Shown here: positions 1 through 9,265 of the stretch, one piece after another
How the letters are laid out: each line of letters starts with the position of its first letter
Numbering within the stretch: the stretch's first letter is position 1
NCBI GenBank assembly: GCA_038227745.1
Contig: JBBRPS010000306.1
Span: forward strand, 1 to 11,235
Direction of reading: 5' to 3'
Source: DASPXY01 sp038227745
GTDB taxonomy: Bacteria; Planctomycetota; Planctomycetia; Gemmatales; Gemmataceae
DNA length: 11,235 bases
Notes under the pieces: generated by a model
Database searches by the model: none
What the model saw: the letters and a program-made list of their open reading frames with translations, nothing else
What the model was told of the DNA's origin: nothing
Program-made: the position numbers and the translations under genes

Positions 1-6
1 CCCCAA

Positions 7-36
7 CCCCTCTCCCCTGAGTACAGGGGAGAGGGG
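7..36. repeat. Perfect hairpin palindrome, C/G-run type
   Basis: A 12-base arm (7-18, CCCCTCTCCCCT) is repeated as its exact reverse complement at 25-36. The pair 19/24 (G-C) extends the stem to 13 pairs closing an AGTA loop. It lies about 115 bases past the stop codon of the minus-strand sulfatase. It could act as a terminator, although no T-tract follows on either strand. From memory, palindromes of this form are scattered between genes in planctomycete genomes; that is recall and was not tested here. Confidence 0.75.
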
Positions 37-57
37 GGAAACCCGCACCTGCCACTC

Positions 58-100
58 GCGTAAGCCGGCCGGTAAGTCGCTGCCACCGGCTGGCTTACGC
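58..100. repeat. Second hairpin palindrome, 16-base arms
   Basis: The arm at 58-73 (GCGTAAGCCGGCCGGT) pairs with 85-100 (ACCGGCTGGCTTACGC) along 16 positions. The only imperfection is a G-T wobble (67 with 91), and the loop is 11 bases (74-84). It sits 21 bases from the first hairpin and about 50 bases beyond the sulfatase stop codon. It may be an intergenic dispersed repeat, a transcription terminator or an mRNA-stabilising 3' structure for the sulfatase transcript. No T-tract is present, so a classical intrinsic terminator is not shown. Confidence 0.7.
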
Positions 101-151
101 CTGGCCGCTCGCCTGGCCATTTGCGCGTCGGGCCTGTGTCCGGGCCGTTCC

Positions 152-1636
152 TCAGCGCGTGTCGCCCGCCTCCTTCTTCCGTCGCTGCAACTCCGCGGTC
201 AACTGCCGCACCGTCTCGGCGTGGGCGGGGTTGTGGTACACATTGTTCATCTGCTCGGGATCCTTCTGCAGGTCGAACAACTCCCATTCCGGCGGCGTCG
301 GCCGGTTGATCGCGCCGCGCATCCCCAGGGGCTGGCCGTAATAGTAGATGAGACTGTAGCGCTCGGTGCGCAGGCCGTAGTGAGCCGGCACGCCGTGGTC
401 GGCCAGGTGCATCCAGTAGCGGTAGTACATCGACGTCCGCCAGTCCTTCGGGGTGTTGCCCTGCAACAGCGGCCGCAGGCTGCGGCCCTGCATGTCGGCC
501 GGCGCCTTCAGCCCGGCGTAGTCGAGGAACGTCGGCGCGAAGTCGAGGTTGAGGACCATGGCGCTGTTCACAGTGCCGCCCTTGATTTCGCGCGGGTAGC
601 GGACGATCAGCGGCGTCTTCAGCGACGGCTCGTACATGAAGCGCTTGTCGTAATAGCCGTGCTCGCCGAGGAAGAAGCCCTGGTCGGAAGTGTAGACGAC
701 GATCGTGTCCTCCAGCAGGCCCTCCTGCTCCAGGAAGTCGAGCAGCCGGCCGACGTTCTCGTCCACCGCGGCAACGCAGGCGAGGTAGCGCTTCATGTAG
801 AGCTGGTAGGCCCAGCGGCGCAGGCCGTCGCGGTCGAGGCCCGCGGGCGGCGCCTGCCCGAGGTCGCGCACCGTGTTGTTCTCGCCGACCTTCAGGGTGG
901 CGTTCGCGGCGGCGCGGGAGCGGTTCTTGTAGTCGTCGAGCAGCGTCTTCGGCTCTGGAATCTTCACGTTCTCGTAGAGCTTCTCGAAGCGCGGCGCCGG
1001 GTCCCAGGGCCGGTGCGGCGCCTTGAAGTGGCACATCGCGAAGAACGGCCGGTCCCGGTCGCGCTTCTTCAGCCACTCGATCGTCAGCGTCGCGATGACG
1101 TCTGATGAGTAGCCGGTGTGGATTTCCTTCTTCGATCCTTTCGCCCGCAGGATGGGGTCCTTGTAGCGGCCCTGGCCGGGAAGGATGTTCCAGTAATCGA
1201 AGCCCGTCGGGTCGGTGTGCAGGTGCCACTTGCCGACGATCGCGGTCTGGTAGCCGGCCCGCTGGAGGAGAGCGGCAACGTGCTGACGCTTCGGGTCGAG
1301 GGGATCCTGCAGGGTGTAGACGCCGTTGCGGTGGCTGTACTGGCCGGTGAGGATGGCGGCGCGGCTGGGCGTGCAGATGGAGTTGGTCACCAGGCAGGTC
1401 GTGAAGCGCACGCCTTGCTTCGCGAGGCGGTCGAGGTTCGGCGTCTTGAGGACCGGCGCCAGCCACGAGCCGTAAGCGCCGATGGCGGCGTTGGCGTGGT
1501 CGTCGCTCATGAGGAAGAGGATGTTCGGTCGTTGGCGTGCCTTCGGCGCCTTGTCGCCGGCCCGCGCGGGTTCGGCGTGTACCAGCAGCGACCAGGCCAG
1601 CAGCAGGCCGACGAGGAAGGATGACCGGGGTCTCAT
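152..1636 (-). CDS. Secreted formylglycine-dependent sulfatase
   Basis: This 494-residue protein of the type I sulfatase (alkaline phosphatase superfamily) family hydrolyses a sulfate ester, probably on an extracellular polysaccharide or glycan; the substrate cannot be read from sequence. Residues 1-26 form a Sec signal peptide (RPR, hydrophobic core, then a likely cut after PARA). Metal ligands are Asp45-Asp46 in MSDDH and Asp318-Gln319 in TSDQG. The maturation motif C-T-P-S-R starts at Cys88, which a formylglycine-generating enzyme would oxidise. Further signatures are GKWH (135-138), H203 and H208 near KAPH, and Lys340. The C-terminal part (about 400-470, ending WELFDLQKDPEQMNN) resembles the DUF4976-type tail. 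The ATG at 1636 is chosen because an AGAGGA ribosome site lies about 8 bases upstream and the signal peptide starts there; the open frame extends further upstream without protein-like sequence. Planctomycetes carry many such sulfatases. There is no functional link to the neighbouring Pho genes. Confidence 0.93.
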   Translation of the reverse strand: MRPRSSFLVGLLLAWSLLVHAEPARAGDKAPKARQRPNILFLMSDDHANAAIGAYGSWLAPVLKTPNLDRLAKQGVRFTTCLVTNSICTPSRAAILTGQYSHRNGVYTLQDPLDPKRQHVAALLQRAGYQTAIVGKWHLHTDPTGFDYWNILPGQGRYKDPILRAKGSKKEIHTGYSSDVIATLTIEWLKKRDRDRPFFAMCHFKAPHRPWDPAPRFEKLYENVKIPEPKTLLDDYKNRSRAAANATLKVGENNTVRDLGQAPPAGLDRDGLRRWAYQLYMKRYLACVAAVDENVGRLLDFLEQEGLLEDTIVVYTSDQGFFLGEHGYYDKRFMYEPSLKTPLIVRYPREIKGGTVNSAMVLNLDFAPTFLDYAGLKAPADMQGRSLRPLLQGNTPKDWRTSMYYRYWMHLADHGVPAHYGLRTERYSLIYYYGQPLGMRGAINRPTPPEWELFDLQKDPEQMNNVYHNPAHAETVRQLTAELQRRKKEAGDTR

Positions 1637-2267
1637 GGTGGGGGTCCTCTTGGGGACACGGGTAAACCGGGCAGCGTGAGCGGGTGTTCGCGATTGTATT
1701 CGCGCGCCGGCCGAAGGGGAGGGGGCTTGTACCTGGCTTGCCTTGAAGTGGCGATGTGCTCCCCGTTCTGGTAGCGCCGTCGCCGAGGCGGTGGCTTCTT
1801 TGGGCCGACGGAACTGCGGCGGTCGCGGCCGCGGGCGCGGCAGATCGCGGAGCAGGTGAGCGAGGTACGGCGGCGTAATGAGGAGGCATGGATCTATCAT
1901 TGGTACGGGCGGACGGGCAAGTACCCGCCGCCGCGACCCCGCCCGGGCCCCGCCCGCGGGCGCCAACATCACGGCAATAATCTCGCACAGTAGAAGTAGG
2001 AACCGCTCAACTGAGCGTGCGCCGAGGAGGACACACCACCGTTGTCGTCGCTCACCAAATACTTGAAGCTGTCCGTGCCGTTGGCGCCACCTCGAAGCGA
2101 AGGGAAGGAGCGGGCCGCCGGACGATTGCCCCTGGCGAAGAACATTCCCCAAGGCAACTTCCCGGGGCATCGACCTCGATTCTGAAAGACCGATTCTATC
2201 CCGCGCGGGGCCGGATGCAACGCTATTCTCCGCCCGGGCGGCGCGGCGCATTTGCCGCAGCGCTCGG
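1637..2267. other. Long intergenic stretch without a convincing gene
   Basis: These 631 bases separate the sulfatase start from the stop of the HEAT-repeat gene; both genes are on the minus strand. The sulfatase frame stays open upstream to about 2251, but the translation is arginine/proline-rich and has no recognisable domain. A 100-codon minus-strand frame (1969-2271) is likewise unrecognised. A 12-base palindrome CCGCCCGGGCGG lies at 2230-2241. A small plus-strand ORF (1856-1993) is listed separately. The sulfatase promoter must lie here, but I see no clear -35/-10 pair. Confidence 0.6.
1856..1993 (+). other. Doubtful 45-codon ORF or gene remnant
   Basis: A GTG at 1856 opens 45 codons to a TAG at 1991-1993. 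The middle part reads EEAWIYHWYGRTGKYPPPR, which is richer in W, Y and H than the usual shadow translations of GC-rich DNA. The same frame is open upstream to an in-frame TAG near 1770, without a better start. A GGAG lies only about 4 bases before the GTG, which is closer than usual. I do not recognise a family. It may be a fragment of a decayed gene or chance. Confidence 0.15.
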
Positions 2268-3158
2268 TCACCGGCCTTTCTGCGCGCCGGGAGGCTCGAG
2301 GCGCTGAAGCGCCTCGGCGGCGGCCGTGCGGACGCGCTCTTCGTGGTCCTTCAGGAGCGGCCGCAGGGCGGGGACCGCTTCCGTGGCGCCAAGCTGGCCG
2401 AGCGAGCGGGCGGAGTCGCGGCGCACGTCGCCGACCTCATCCTTCAGCCCCGCGAGGAGTGTCTTGACCGCCTGGGGGAGGTGGGAGCCGATGGCCCTGG
2501 CGCCGATCGAGCCGAGCGACTTCGCCGCGTGCTCGCGGGCGTCGCGCCACTCGTCGGTGCGCAGGAGCTCGATCAGTGCGGGGACGGCGGGCGCGGCCTC
2601 CGGGCCGATCTTGCCGAGCGTCCGGGCGGCGTACTCGCGGACGAAGTCGTCCTTGTCGCCGAGGGCTTCCGTCAGGCGAGCGACGCCGTCCCCGTCCTTC
2701 GCCGCCGGGCCGATCTGCCACAGCGACCGGATGGCGGCCTTGCGCACCACCGTCTCCTTGTCGCCGAGCGTCTTCAGCAGGCGGGCGACGGTGGCGCTGT
2801 CCCCGGGGACGGCCGACTCGCGCGGGTAGAGGAGGAGCGACCGCCCCGCGCACTTGCGGACATAGCCGTCGGGATCGCCGAGCGCCTCGACCAGTCCCGT
2901 AACGACCGCCGGGTACTGCGCGCGGTCCGGGGAGTCTTTCCTATCCACCTGGGCGTCTCCCAGATTGGTGGCGGCGAGGCTGCGGGTGGTCGGATCTCCA
3001 TCCTTGAGCGCGGCGAGCCAGTAGCCGAGGGGCCGGCCTTCGTACAGATGCTCGTTGCGGAGCAGCGCCAGGAGGGGGTAACGGATGGCGGGGACGGCGA
3101 AGGCGACGCCGAATCCCACCACCAGAACGAGAACGACCCACAGGACAACTCGCCTCAT
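2268..3158 (-). CDS. Membrane-anchored HEAT-repeat protein
   Basis: This 296-residue protein is of unknown specific role. Residues 3-24 are a hydrophobic segment after MRR, a signal anchor or uncleaved signal peptide. The rest is a chain of HEAT/PBS-lyase-like helical repeats of about 30-37 residues. Visible units are near 44-68 (YWLAALKDGDPTTRSLAATNLG), 84-110, 124-150 (LLKTLGDKETVVRKAAIRSL), 158-185, 192-219, 229-257 and 262-288. Such repeats form protein-binding solenoids, so a scaffold or partner-binding role is the most that can be inferred; the repeat domain probably faces the periplasm. The ATG at 3158 is chosen because GGAG lies 8 bases upstream and the hydrophobic helix begins there; the frame stays open for 52 more codons with no protein-like content. 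It is divergent from pstS with a 277-base gap. A phycobilin-lyase function is not implied by the repeats. Confidence 0.85.
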   Translation of the reverse strand: MRRVVLWVVLVLVVGFGVAFAVPAIRYPLLALLRNEHLYEGRPLGYWLAALKDGDPTTRSLAATNLGDAQVDRKDSPDRAQYPAVVTGLVEALGDPDGYVRKCAGRSLLLYPRESAVPGDSATVARLLKTLGDKETVVRKAAIRSLWQIGPAAKDGDGVARLTEALGDKDDFVREYAARTLGKIGPEAAPAVPALIELLRTDEWRDAREHAAKSLGSIGARAIGSHLPQAVKTLLAGLKDEVGDVRRDSARSLGQLGATEAVPALRPLLKDHEERVRTAAAEALQRLEPPGAQKGR

Positions 3159-3304
3159 CACGGTGTCTCCGGAGGGAATGCGACAGAGGCCCCAGCGGTT
3201 CTCTGTTGTAGCACGCGGTCCGGGGAAGTGTCCAGAGTGCATGAGTCGCGGCCCACTAGCCGATTGCTGTCGGCCGTTTAGCCGCCGTGTACTAGAGTTG
3301 CTTC

Positions 3305-3332
3305 CTTCACTCAATCTTCATGAAGTCATCAC
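3305..3332 (+). promoter_or_regulatory. Candidate PhoB operator upstream of pstS
   Basis: Three hexamers lie at an exact 11-base period: CTTCAC (3305-3310), CTTCAT (3316-3321) and CATCAC (3327-3332). A poorer fourth unit, GCTCCC (3338-3343, 3 of 6 matches), continues the phase. PhoB/PhoP regulators are known to bind tandem direct repeats spaced one helical turn apart; the Bacillus form is TT(A/C)ACA separated by 5 bases, which this resembles. A -10-like TAGAGT (3354-3359) starts 10 bases after the weak fourth unit. The array lies about 105-130 bases before the pstS start and matches the array before pstB. Binding by the PhoB encoded here is inferred. Confidence 0.6.
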
Positions 3333-3353
3333 GATTTGCTCCCGTGCGCGGGC

Positions 3354-3359
3354 TAGAGT
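3354..3359 (+). promoter_or_regulatory. Possible -10 element for pstS
   Basis: TAGAGT matches 4 of 6 positions of the sigma-70 -10 consensus. It has no good -35, as expected for a Pho-activated promoter where operator repeats replace that element. It sits 21 bases after the third clear repeat, or 10 after a degenerate fourth. The hexamer is weak and the assignment depends on the operator phase. Confidence 0.3.
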
Positions 3360-3424
3360 AACTTCCCCGTACTAGCCCTTCGCAGGGGCGCGGGCAAGTA
3401 TCATCCAGCCCATCATTCTTATCC

Positions 3425-3430
3425 AGGAGA
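3425..3430 (+). promoter_or_regulatory. Ribosome binding site of pstS
   Basis: AGGAGA ends 5 bases before the GTG at 3436. This fixes a GTG start for pstS and places the lipoprotein signal peptide exactly at the N-terminus. Confidence 0.75.
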
Positions 3431-3435
3431 AGCCC

Positions 3436-4467
3436 GTGAGGCGAGTAACTGCGGTCGCTGTGCTGGGGTTCTTGATCGTCGTAGCGCCCGGTTGCGGCGG
3501 CTGTCGCCAGGAGCAGCGGCTGAACGGCGGCGGGTCCACGTTCGTCTACCCGATGATGAGCAAATGGGCCAGCGCGTACGACAAGACGAAAGGGGTCAAG
3601 GTCAACTACCAGTCGATCGGCTCCGGAGGCGGCATCCAGCAGATGACCGCCAAGACCTTTGACTTCGGTTGCACCGATGCGCCGCTGAACGAAGAACAGC
3701 TGCAGAAGGCCCGTGAGACCGGTGGCGAGGTCGTGCACATCCCGCTGGTCATGGGCGCCATCGTGCCCGCCTACAACCTCGAAGAAGTCAAGGAACCGCT
3801 CCGGTTCACGGGGCCGGTCCTGGCCAACATTTTCCTGGGCAAGATTACCAAGTGGAACGACAAGGCCCTTCAGCAGCTCAACCCGAACGCCGCCCTGCCC
3901 GACAAGGACATCGGCACCGTCCATCGCTCCGACGGCAGCGGCAGCACCTTTATCTGGGTCGATTACCTGTCCAAGGTCAGCTCCGCGTGGAAGGAAAAGG
4001 TCGGCGTGGGCACGTCGGTCAACTGGCCGGTCGGTGTGGGCCAGAAGGGGACCGAGGGCGTGGCTGGCCAGGTCAAGCGCACGCCGGGCAGCATCGGCTA
4101 CATCGAGCTGACGTATGCTCTGCAGAACAACATCAAGTATGGCCTCGTGCAGAACAAGGAAGGGGCATACGTCCCGGCCACACTGGAGTCCGTGACCGCG
4201 GCCGGCGCCCTGGCCGAGATCCCGGACGACCTGCGCTATTCCCTCACCAACGCGCCCGGCAAAGACGCCTACCCCATCAGCGGCACGGTCTGGGCCGTTC
4301 TCTATGTGAACCAGCCCGCCGACAAGGGCAAGGCCGTGATCGATTTCCTCCGCTGGGTTACGCACGAGGGGCAGCAGTACGCCGCAGAACTCCACTACGC
4401 CCGCCTGCCTCAAGGCCTCGTTGAGCGCCTGGAGAAGAAGCTTGACCTGGTCCAGCTGGGTCGATAA
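3436..4467 (+). CDS. pstS: Phosphate-binding lipoprotein PstS
   Basis: This 343-residue extracytoplasmic receptor binds inorganic phosphate and delivers it to the Pst ABC importer. Residues 1-20 form a signal peptide with a lipobox-like VAPGC, so Cys20 is the probable lipidation site (the -3 residue is a less usual choice). Phosphate-pocket motifs of the family are visible: GGGSTF (31-36), SIGSGGG (60-66), FGCTDAPL (77-84, with Asp81) and RSDGSGSTF (164-172). The stretch IFLGKITKWND (132-142) is a PstS signature. Length is typical of the family. The GTG start is supported by AGGAGA just upstream. The gene is first in a plus-strand Pho cluster, 25 bases ahead of the fused pstCA, and is preceded by an 11-base-period repeat array likely to be a PhoB operator, so phosphate starvation should induce it. 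Confidence 0.96.
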   Translation: MRRVTAVAVLGFLIVVAPGCGGCRQEQRLNGGGSTFVYPMMSKWASAYDKTKGVKVNYQSIGSGGGIQQMTAKTFDFGCTDAPLNEEQLQKARETGGEVVHIPLVMGAIVPAYNLEEVKEPLRFTGPVLANIFLGKITKWNDKALQQLNPNAALPDKDIGTVHRSDGSGSTFIWVDYLSKVSSAWKEKVGVGTSVNWPVGVGQKGTEGVAGQVKRTPGSIGYIELTYALQNNIKYGLVQNKEGAYVPATLESVTAAGALAEIPDDLRYSLTNAPGKDAYPISGTVWAVLYVNQPADKGKAVIDFLRWVTHEGQQYAAELHYARLPQGLVERLEKKLDLVQLGR

Positions 4468-4492
4468 CGCCAACGACGCCGAGGATCTCGCT

Positions 4493-6442
4493 ATGGCGGC
4501 CCCAGCAGGCAACTCTCAATCTCCCCTGGAAGCAGCAACGCCCAACCGGCGCGAGCGGCTTTCCGGACGGACCACTGTCCGCCTCAACCGGCTGGTAGAT
4601 GTCGTCTTCCGGCTGCTCTGCCAGGCCGCCGCCGTGCTGGTCATCGTCCTGGCCGCTCTGCTCGTTGTCGTCCTCTTGTGGAAATCGTGGCTGGCGATCC
4701 AGACCATCGGCGGCCACTTCTTTATGACCACGACCTGGGACCCCGAGCCGACTCACCGGCAGTTCGGGGCGCTCGCCTTCATCTATGGCACCGTCGCCAC
4801 CTCGGCCATCGCCATGCTGATCGCGGTGCCGCTGGGCGTCGGCACGGCCGCATTCCTGTCCGAAATTGCCCCTGGTTGGCTGCGGCGCACGGGCTCCTTC
4901 CTGGTCGAGATGCTGGCGGCCGTTCCGAGCGTCGTGTACGGCTTCTGGGGGTTGTTTGTGCTGGCCCCCGGCCTGCAAGCGCTCATCACCGCCCTTGGCG
5001 GCCCCAACCAGGGGGGCGTTGGCATCCTGCCTGCTGGTCTCATCCTCTCGATCATGATCGTGCCCTACGTGGCCGCCGTTTCCTACGATGTCTGCCGGGC
5101 AGTGCCCCGTTCGCAGCGGGAAGCGGCGTTGGCCCTGGGCGCTACCCGTTGGCAGACGATCCGGTCGGTCGTTCTCCCTTATGCCCGGCCCGGCATCATC
5201 GGCGGCTGCTTCCTGGCGCTGGGCCGGGCGCTGGGCGAGACGATGGCCGTGACCATGCTCATCGGCAACCGCGCCGACATCAGCCTGTCCCCCTTCGCCC
5301 TGGGCAATTCCATCGCCAGCGTCATCGCCAACGAGTTCACGGAAGCGACCTACGACCTGTACCTGTCCGCCCTGGTCGAGCTCGGGTTGGTGTTGCTGCT
5401 GGTCAGTGTGGTCGTCAACTCCCTGGCCCGCCTGCTGATCCGGCAGATCGGCCTGAATCGGCCGGCGCGGCCGCCCCGCAACGGGCGACTGGCCTTTTGG
5501 AAACGGCAAGACCTCGGCCCGTCCCCGGCTCCTTTCCTCTTAGAGCTAACTCCCGGCCTGCCCTCTTCGCCCGTTCCGCGTCGCTTGCCCGTCGCTTATG
5601 AGAAGGCCCGGTGGGTCAACCGCCTGATGACGGGCGTACTCGGCTTGTGCCTGGTCGCCACCGTCGGGCCACTCTTCCTCATTCTCGGCCACCTGGTCTA
5701 CCAAGGGATGGGGTCGCTGAACTGGGAGTTTTTCGTGAACTTGCCGGCGCCCGTGGGCGAGAAGGGCGGCGGGCTGGCGAATGCCCTCTACGGCAGCTTC
5801 CTGCTGGTGGGCCTGGCCACCCTCTTCGCCGTCCCCGTCGGCGTCCTGGCCGCCGTCTACCTGGCCGAGTACCGCAGCGACCGCCTCGCTCCGGCCGTGC
5901 GCTTCATCGGCGAGCTGCTCAGCGGCGTCCCGTCCATCGTCATCGGCATCTTCGCTTACAACCTGGTGGTCCGGCCGATGGGCCATTTCTCGGGCTGGGC
6001 GGGGGTGTTCGCCCTGGGGGTGATGATGATCCCCATCGTCATGCGGGCCTCCGAGGAGGCGTTGAAACTGGTGCCGCAGTCGATCCGCGACGCCAGTTAC
6101 GCCCTGGGCGCCAGCCGCTACCAGACCGTGCTGCGCGTCGTTGTACCGGCGGCGCTGCCCGCCATCATCACGGCGGTGTTCCTGGCCATCGCCCGCATCG
6201 GGGGCGAAACCGCCCCGTTGTTGTTGACCGCGTCCAGCAACCAGTATTGGCCTTCCTCGCCGAACGACTTCACCCCTTCCTTGCCGGTGTACATCTTCAC
6301 CTATGCCGTCAGCCCCTACGACGACTGGCACCGCCAGGCGTGGGCCGCCGCCCTGGTCTTACTCGCAGCGGTCATGCTGCTGAACTTCGGCGTCCGCTTC
6401 CTCACCGGCAAGCGCGTGCTCTTGGCCAGCCGGGCGGAATAA
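4493..6442 (+). CDS. Fused phosphate permease PstC-PstA
   Basis: One uninterrupted 649-residue protein carries both membrane subunits of the Pst phosphate importer, which are usually two separate proteins of about 300 residues each. The PstC half (about 33-320) has hydrophobic segments near 43-63, 94-121, 140-165, 180-197, 232-256 and 292-317, and an EAA loop at 207-238 (SQREAALALGATRWQT...). A proline/arginine-rich cytoplasmic linker follows (about 321-372). The PstA half (about 373-640) has segments near 376-402, 430-457, 474-492, 502-517, 550-570 and 615-634, with an EAA loop at 530-561 (SIRDASYALGASRYQT...). Both EAA loops, which dock onto the PstB ATPase, are intact, so the fusion looks functional. 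The ATG at 4493 is preferred over an upstream TTG (4421, inside pstS) because GAGGAT lies 6 bases before it. It follows pstS closely and is probably cotranscribed. Confidence 0.94.
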   Translation: MAAPAGNSQSPLEAATPNRRERLSGRTTVRLNRLVDVVFRLLCQAAAVLVIVLAALLVVVLLWKSWLAIQTIGGHFFMTTTWDPEPTHRQFGALAFIYGTVATSAIAMLIAVPLGVGTAAFLSEIAPGWLRRTGSFLVEMLAAVPSVVYGFWGLFVLAPGLQALITALGGPNQGGVGILPAGLILSIMIVPYVAAVSYDVCRAVPRSQREAALALGATRWQTIRSVVLPYARPGIIGGCFLALGRALGETMAVTMLIGNRADISLSPFALGNSIASVIANEFTEATYDLYLSALVELGLVLLLVSVVVNSLARLLIRQIGLNRPARPPRNGRLAFWKRQDLGPSPAPFLLELTPGLPSSPVPRRLPVAYEKARWVNRLMTGVLGLCLVATVGPLFLILGHLVYQGMGSLNWEFFVNLPAPVGEKGGGLANALYGSFLLVGLATLFAVPVGVLAAVYLAEYRSDRLAPAVRFIGELLSGVPSIVIGIFAYNLVVRPMGHFSGWAGVFALGVMMIPIVMRASEEALKLVPQSIRDASYALGASRYQTVLRVVVPAALPAIITAVFLAIARIGGETAPLLLTASSNQYWPSSPNDFTPSLPVYIFTYAVSPYDDWHRQAWAAALVLLAAVMLLNFGVRFLTGKRVLLASRAE

Positions 6443-6518
6443 CCGTCGAGGGTTGTAGAATAGAACCGGCACATTCTTGGTAGTGCCATTCTCGACCCTT
6501 GACCCCGGACTGCTGACT

Positions 6519-8300
<1,782 letters not shown>

Positions 8301-8301
8301 G

Positions 8302-8329
8302 CTTCGCCGGTTCTTCACCAAATCTACAC
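8302..8329 (+). promoter_or_regulatory. Candidate PhoB operator upstream of pstB
   Basis: Three hexamers stand at an exact 11-base period: CTTCGC (8302-8307), CTTCAC (8313-8318) and CTACAC (8324-8329). They share the CTTCAC consensus with the pstS-upstream array; each of the six units differs from it by at most one base. An AT-rich -10-like TAAATT (8340-8345) starts 10 bases after the last unit, the spacing expected of Pho-activated promoters. The array sits in the 111-base gap between phoR and pstB, pointing to a second Pho-controlled transcript for pstB-phoU-phoB. Confidence 0.62.
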
Positions 8330-8339
8330 ATTCGGCCAG

Positions 8340-8345
8340 TAAATT
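8340..8345 (+). promoter_or_regulatory. Possible -10 element for pstB-phoU-phoB
   Basis: TAAATT (4 of 6 consensus matches) is the core of an unusually AT-rich patch (8340-8347) in GC-rich DNA. It lies 10 bases past the operator array and about 66 bases before the pstB start. Its position fits a PhoB-activated promoter, but the transcription start is not known. Confidence 0.4.
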
Positions 8346-8411
8346 AACCCCTGGGTTGTACCTGTCCGGCCCGACAACGCGGTCCAAGATGTCTTGTCGT
8401 GAGGTGGTTGC

Positions 8412-9242
8412 GTGTCCACACTCTCCTACTCCGCCATCCTCTCCGAACGCAGTCTGGTCGGCCGCGAGCCGCCCAACTTAAAGGGAGTGCGGACCAAGTT
8501 CGAGGTCCGGGGCCTCTCGTTGTGGTACGGCGCCTCCCAGGCTCTGTACGACGTGTCCCTGGTGATCCCGGAATGCTCGGTCGTCGCCCTCATCGGGCCG
8601 TCGGGCTGCGGCAAATCGACGTTCCTGCGCACGCTCAACCGCATGAACGACCTGATCGAGGGGACGCGCCACAGCGGCGCGATCCTGCTCGACGGGGTGG
8701 AGATCACCAGCCGGCAGGTGCATCTGGTCGCGCTGCGCCGGCGCGTCGGCATGGTGTTCCAGAAGTCGAACCCATTCCCCAAGTCCGTGTTCGAGAACGT
8801 GGTCTTCGGCCCGCGAGTGGCAGGGGTGGGCAATCGGGCCGTGCTCTACGAGATCGCCGAGCGCTGCCTGCGACGCGCCGCCCTGTGGGACGAGGTCAAA
8901 GACCGGCTGAACGACTCGGCGCTCAACCTGTCGGGGGGGCAACAGCAGCGCCTATGCATTGCCCGCGCCCTGGCCACCGACCCGGAAGTGCTGCTCCTGG
9001 ACGAGCCGGCCTCGGCCCTCGACCCGGCCTCCACCGCTCGCATCGAGGACTTGATGTTCGAGCTGAAGCAGGATTACACGATCGTCATCGTGACGCATAA
9101 TATGCAGCAGGCCGCCCGCGTCTCTGACCTGACCGCGTTCTTCTTCCAGGGCCGGATCATCGAGGCGGGTCCCACCGACCAGCTGTACACGCGGCCCCAG
9201 GTGAAGCAGACGGAAGACTACATCACCGGCCGGTTCGGTTAA
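8412..9242 (+). CDS. pstB: Phosphate ABC transporter ATPase PstB
   Basis: This 276-residue cytoplasmic ATPase powers phosphate import through PstC-PstA. All ABC motifs are present: Walker A GPSGCGKST (62-70), Q-loop Gln117 in MVFQKSNPFPKS, signature LSGGQQQR (173-180), Walker B VLLLDEP (193-199), D-loop SALDP (201-205) and switch His229 in VTHN. The QKSNPFPKS and FLRTLNRMNDL stretches are typical of PstB rather than other importers. An N-terminal extension of about 27 residues precedes the conserved fold. The GTG at 8412 is taken as start because GAGGTGG (8401-8407) precedes it. phoU follows 23 bases after the stop. A candidate Pho operator and -10 lie directly upstream, so pstB likely heads its own transcript instead of relying on the pstS promoter. 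Confidence 0.96.
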   Translation: MSTLSYSAILSERSLVGREPPNLKGVRTKFEVRGLSLWYGASQALYDVSLVIPECSVVALIGPSGCGKSTFLRTLNRMNDLIEGTRHSGAILLDGVEITSRQVHLVALRRRVGMVFQKSNPFPKSVFENVVFGPRVAGVGNRAVLYEIAERCLRRAALWDEVKDRLNDSALNLSGGQQQRLCIARALATDPEVLLLDEPASALDPASTARIEDLMFELKQDYTIVIVTHNMQQAARVSDLTAFFFQGRIIEAGPTDQLYTRPQVKQTEDYITGRFG

Positions 9243-9265
9243 CCGCTTGACTCACGGGTGCAATC

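Noticed and set aside
221..1105. Long plus-strand ORF (294 codons) opposite the sulfatase
   Set aside because: It is antisense to a clearly coding frame. The translation is valine/arginine-rich with no family motif, as expected when a GC-rich gene is read backwards.
1637..2251. Upstream extension of the sulfatase frame to 699 residues
   Set aside because: The extra 205 residues have no domain, would bury the signal peptide internally, and the ATG at 1636 has its own ribosome site.
2343..3281. Plus-strand ORF of 312 codons opposite the HEAT-repeat gene
   Set aside because: It is a shadow of the HEAT repeats: low complexity and no recognisable fold.
3307..4512. Minus-strand ORF of 401 codons opposite pstS
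   Set aside because: The opposite frame is an unmistakable PstS; this one shows only antisense codon bias.
4358..5509. Minus-strand ORF of 383 codons opposite pstCA
   Set aside because: The translation is dominated by Q, D, G and H, the reverse of membrane-protein codons, and lacks any domain.
6445..6487. Possible promoter or terminator between pstCA and phoR (TAGAAT at 6456-6461; GGCAC/GTGCC stem)
   Set aside because: TAGAAT matches 5 of 6 -10 positions but has no -35 and no CTTCAC-type repeats at the correct spacing. The 5-pair stem with a 10-base loop and no T-tract is too weak to call.
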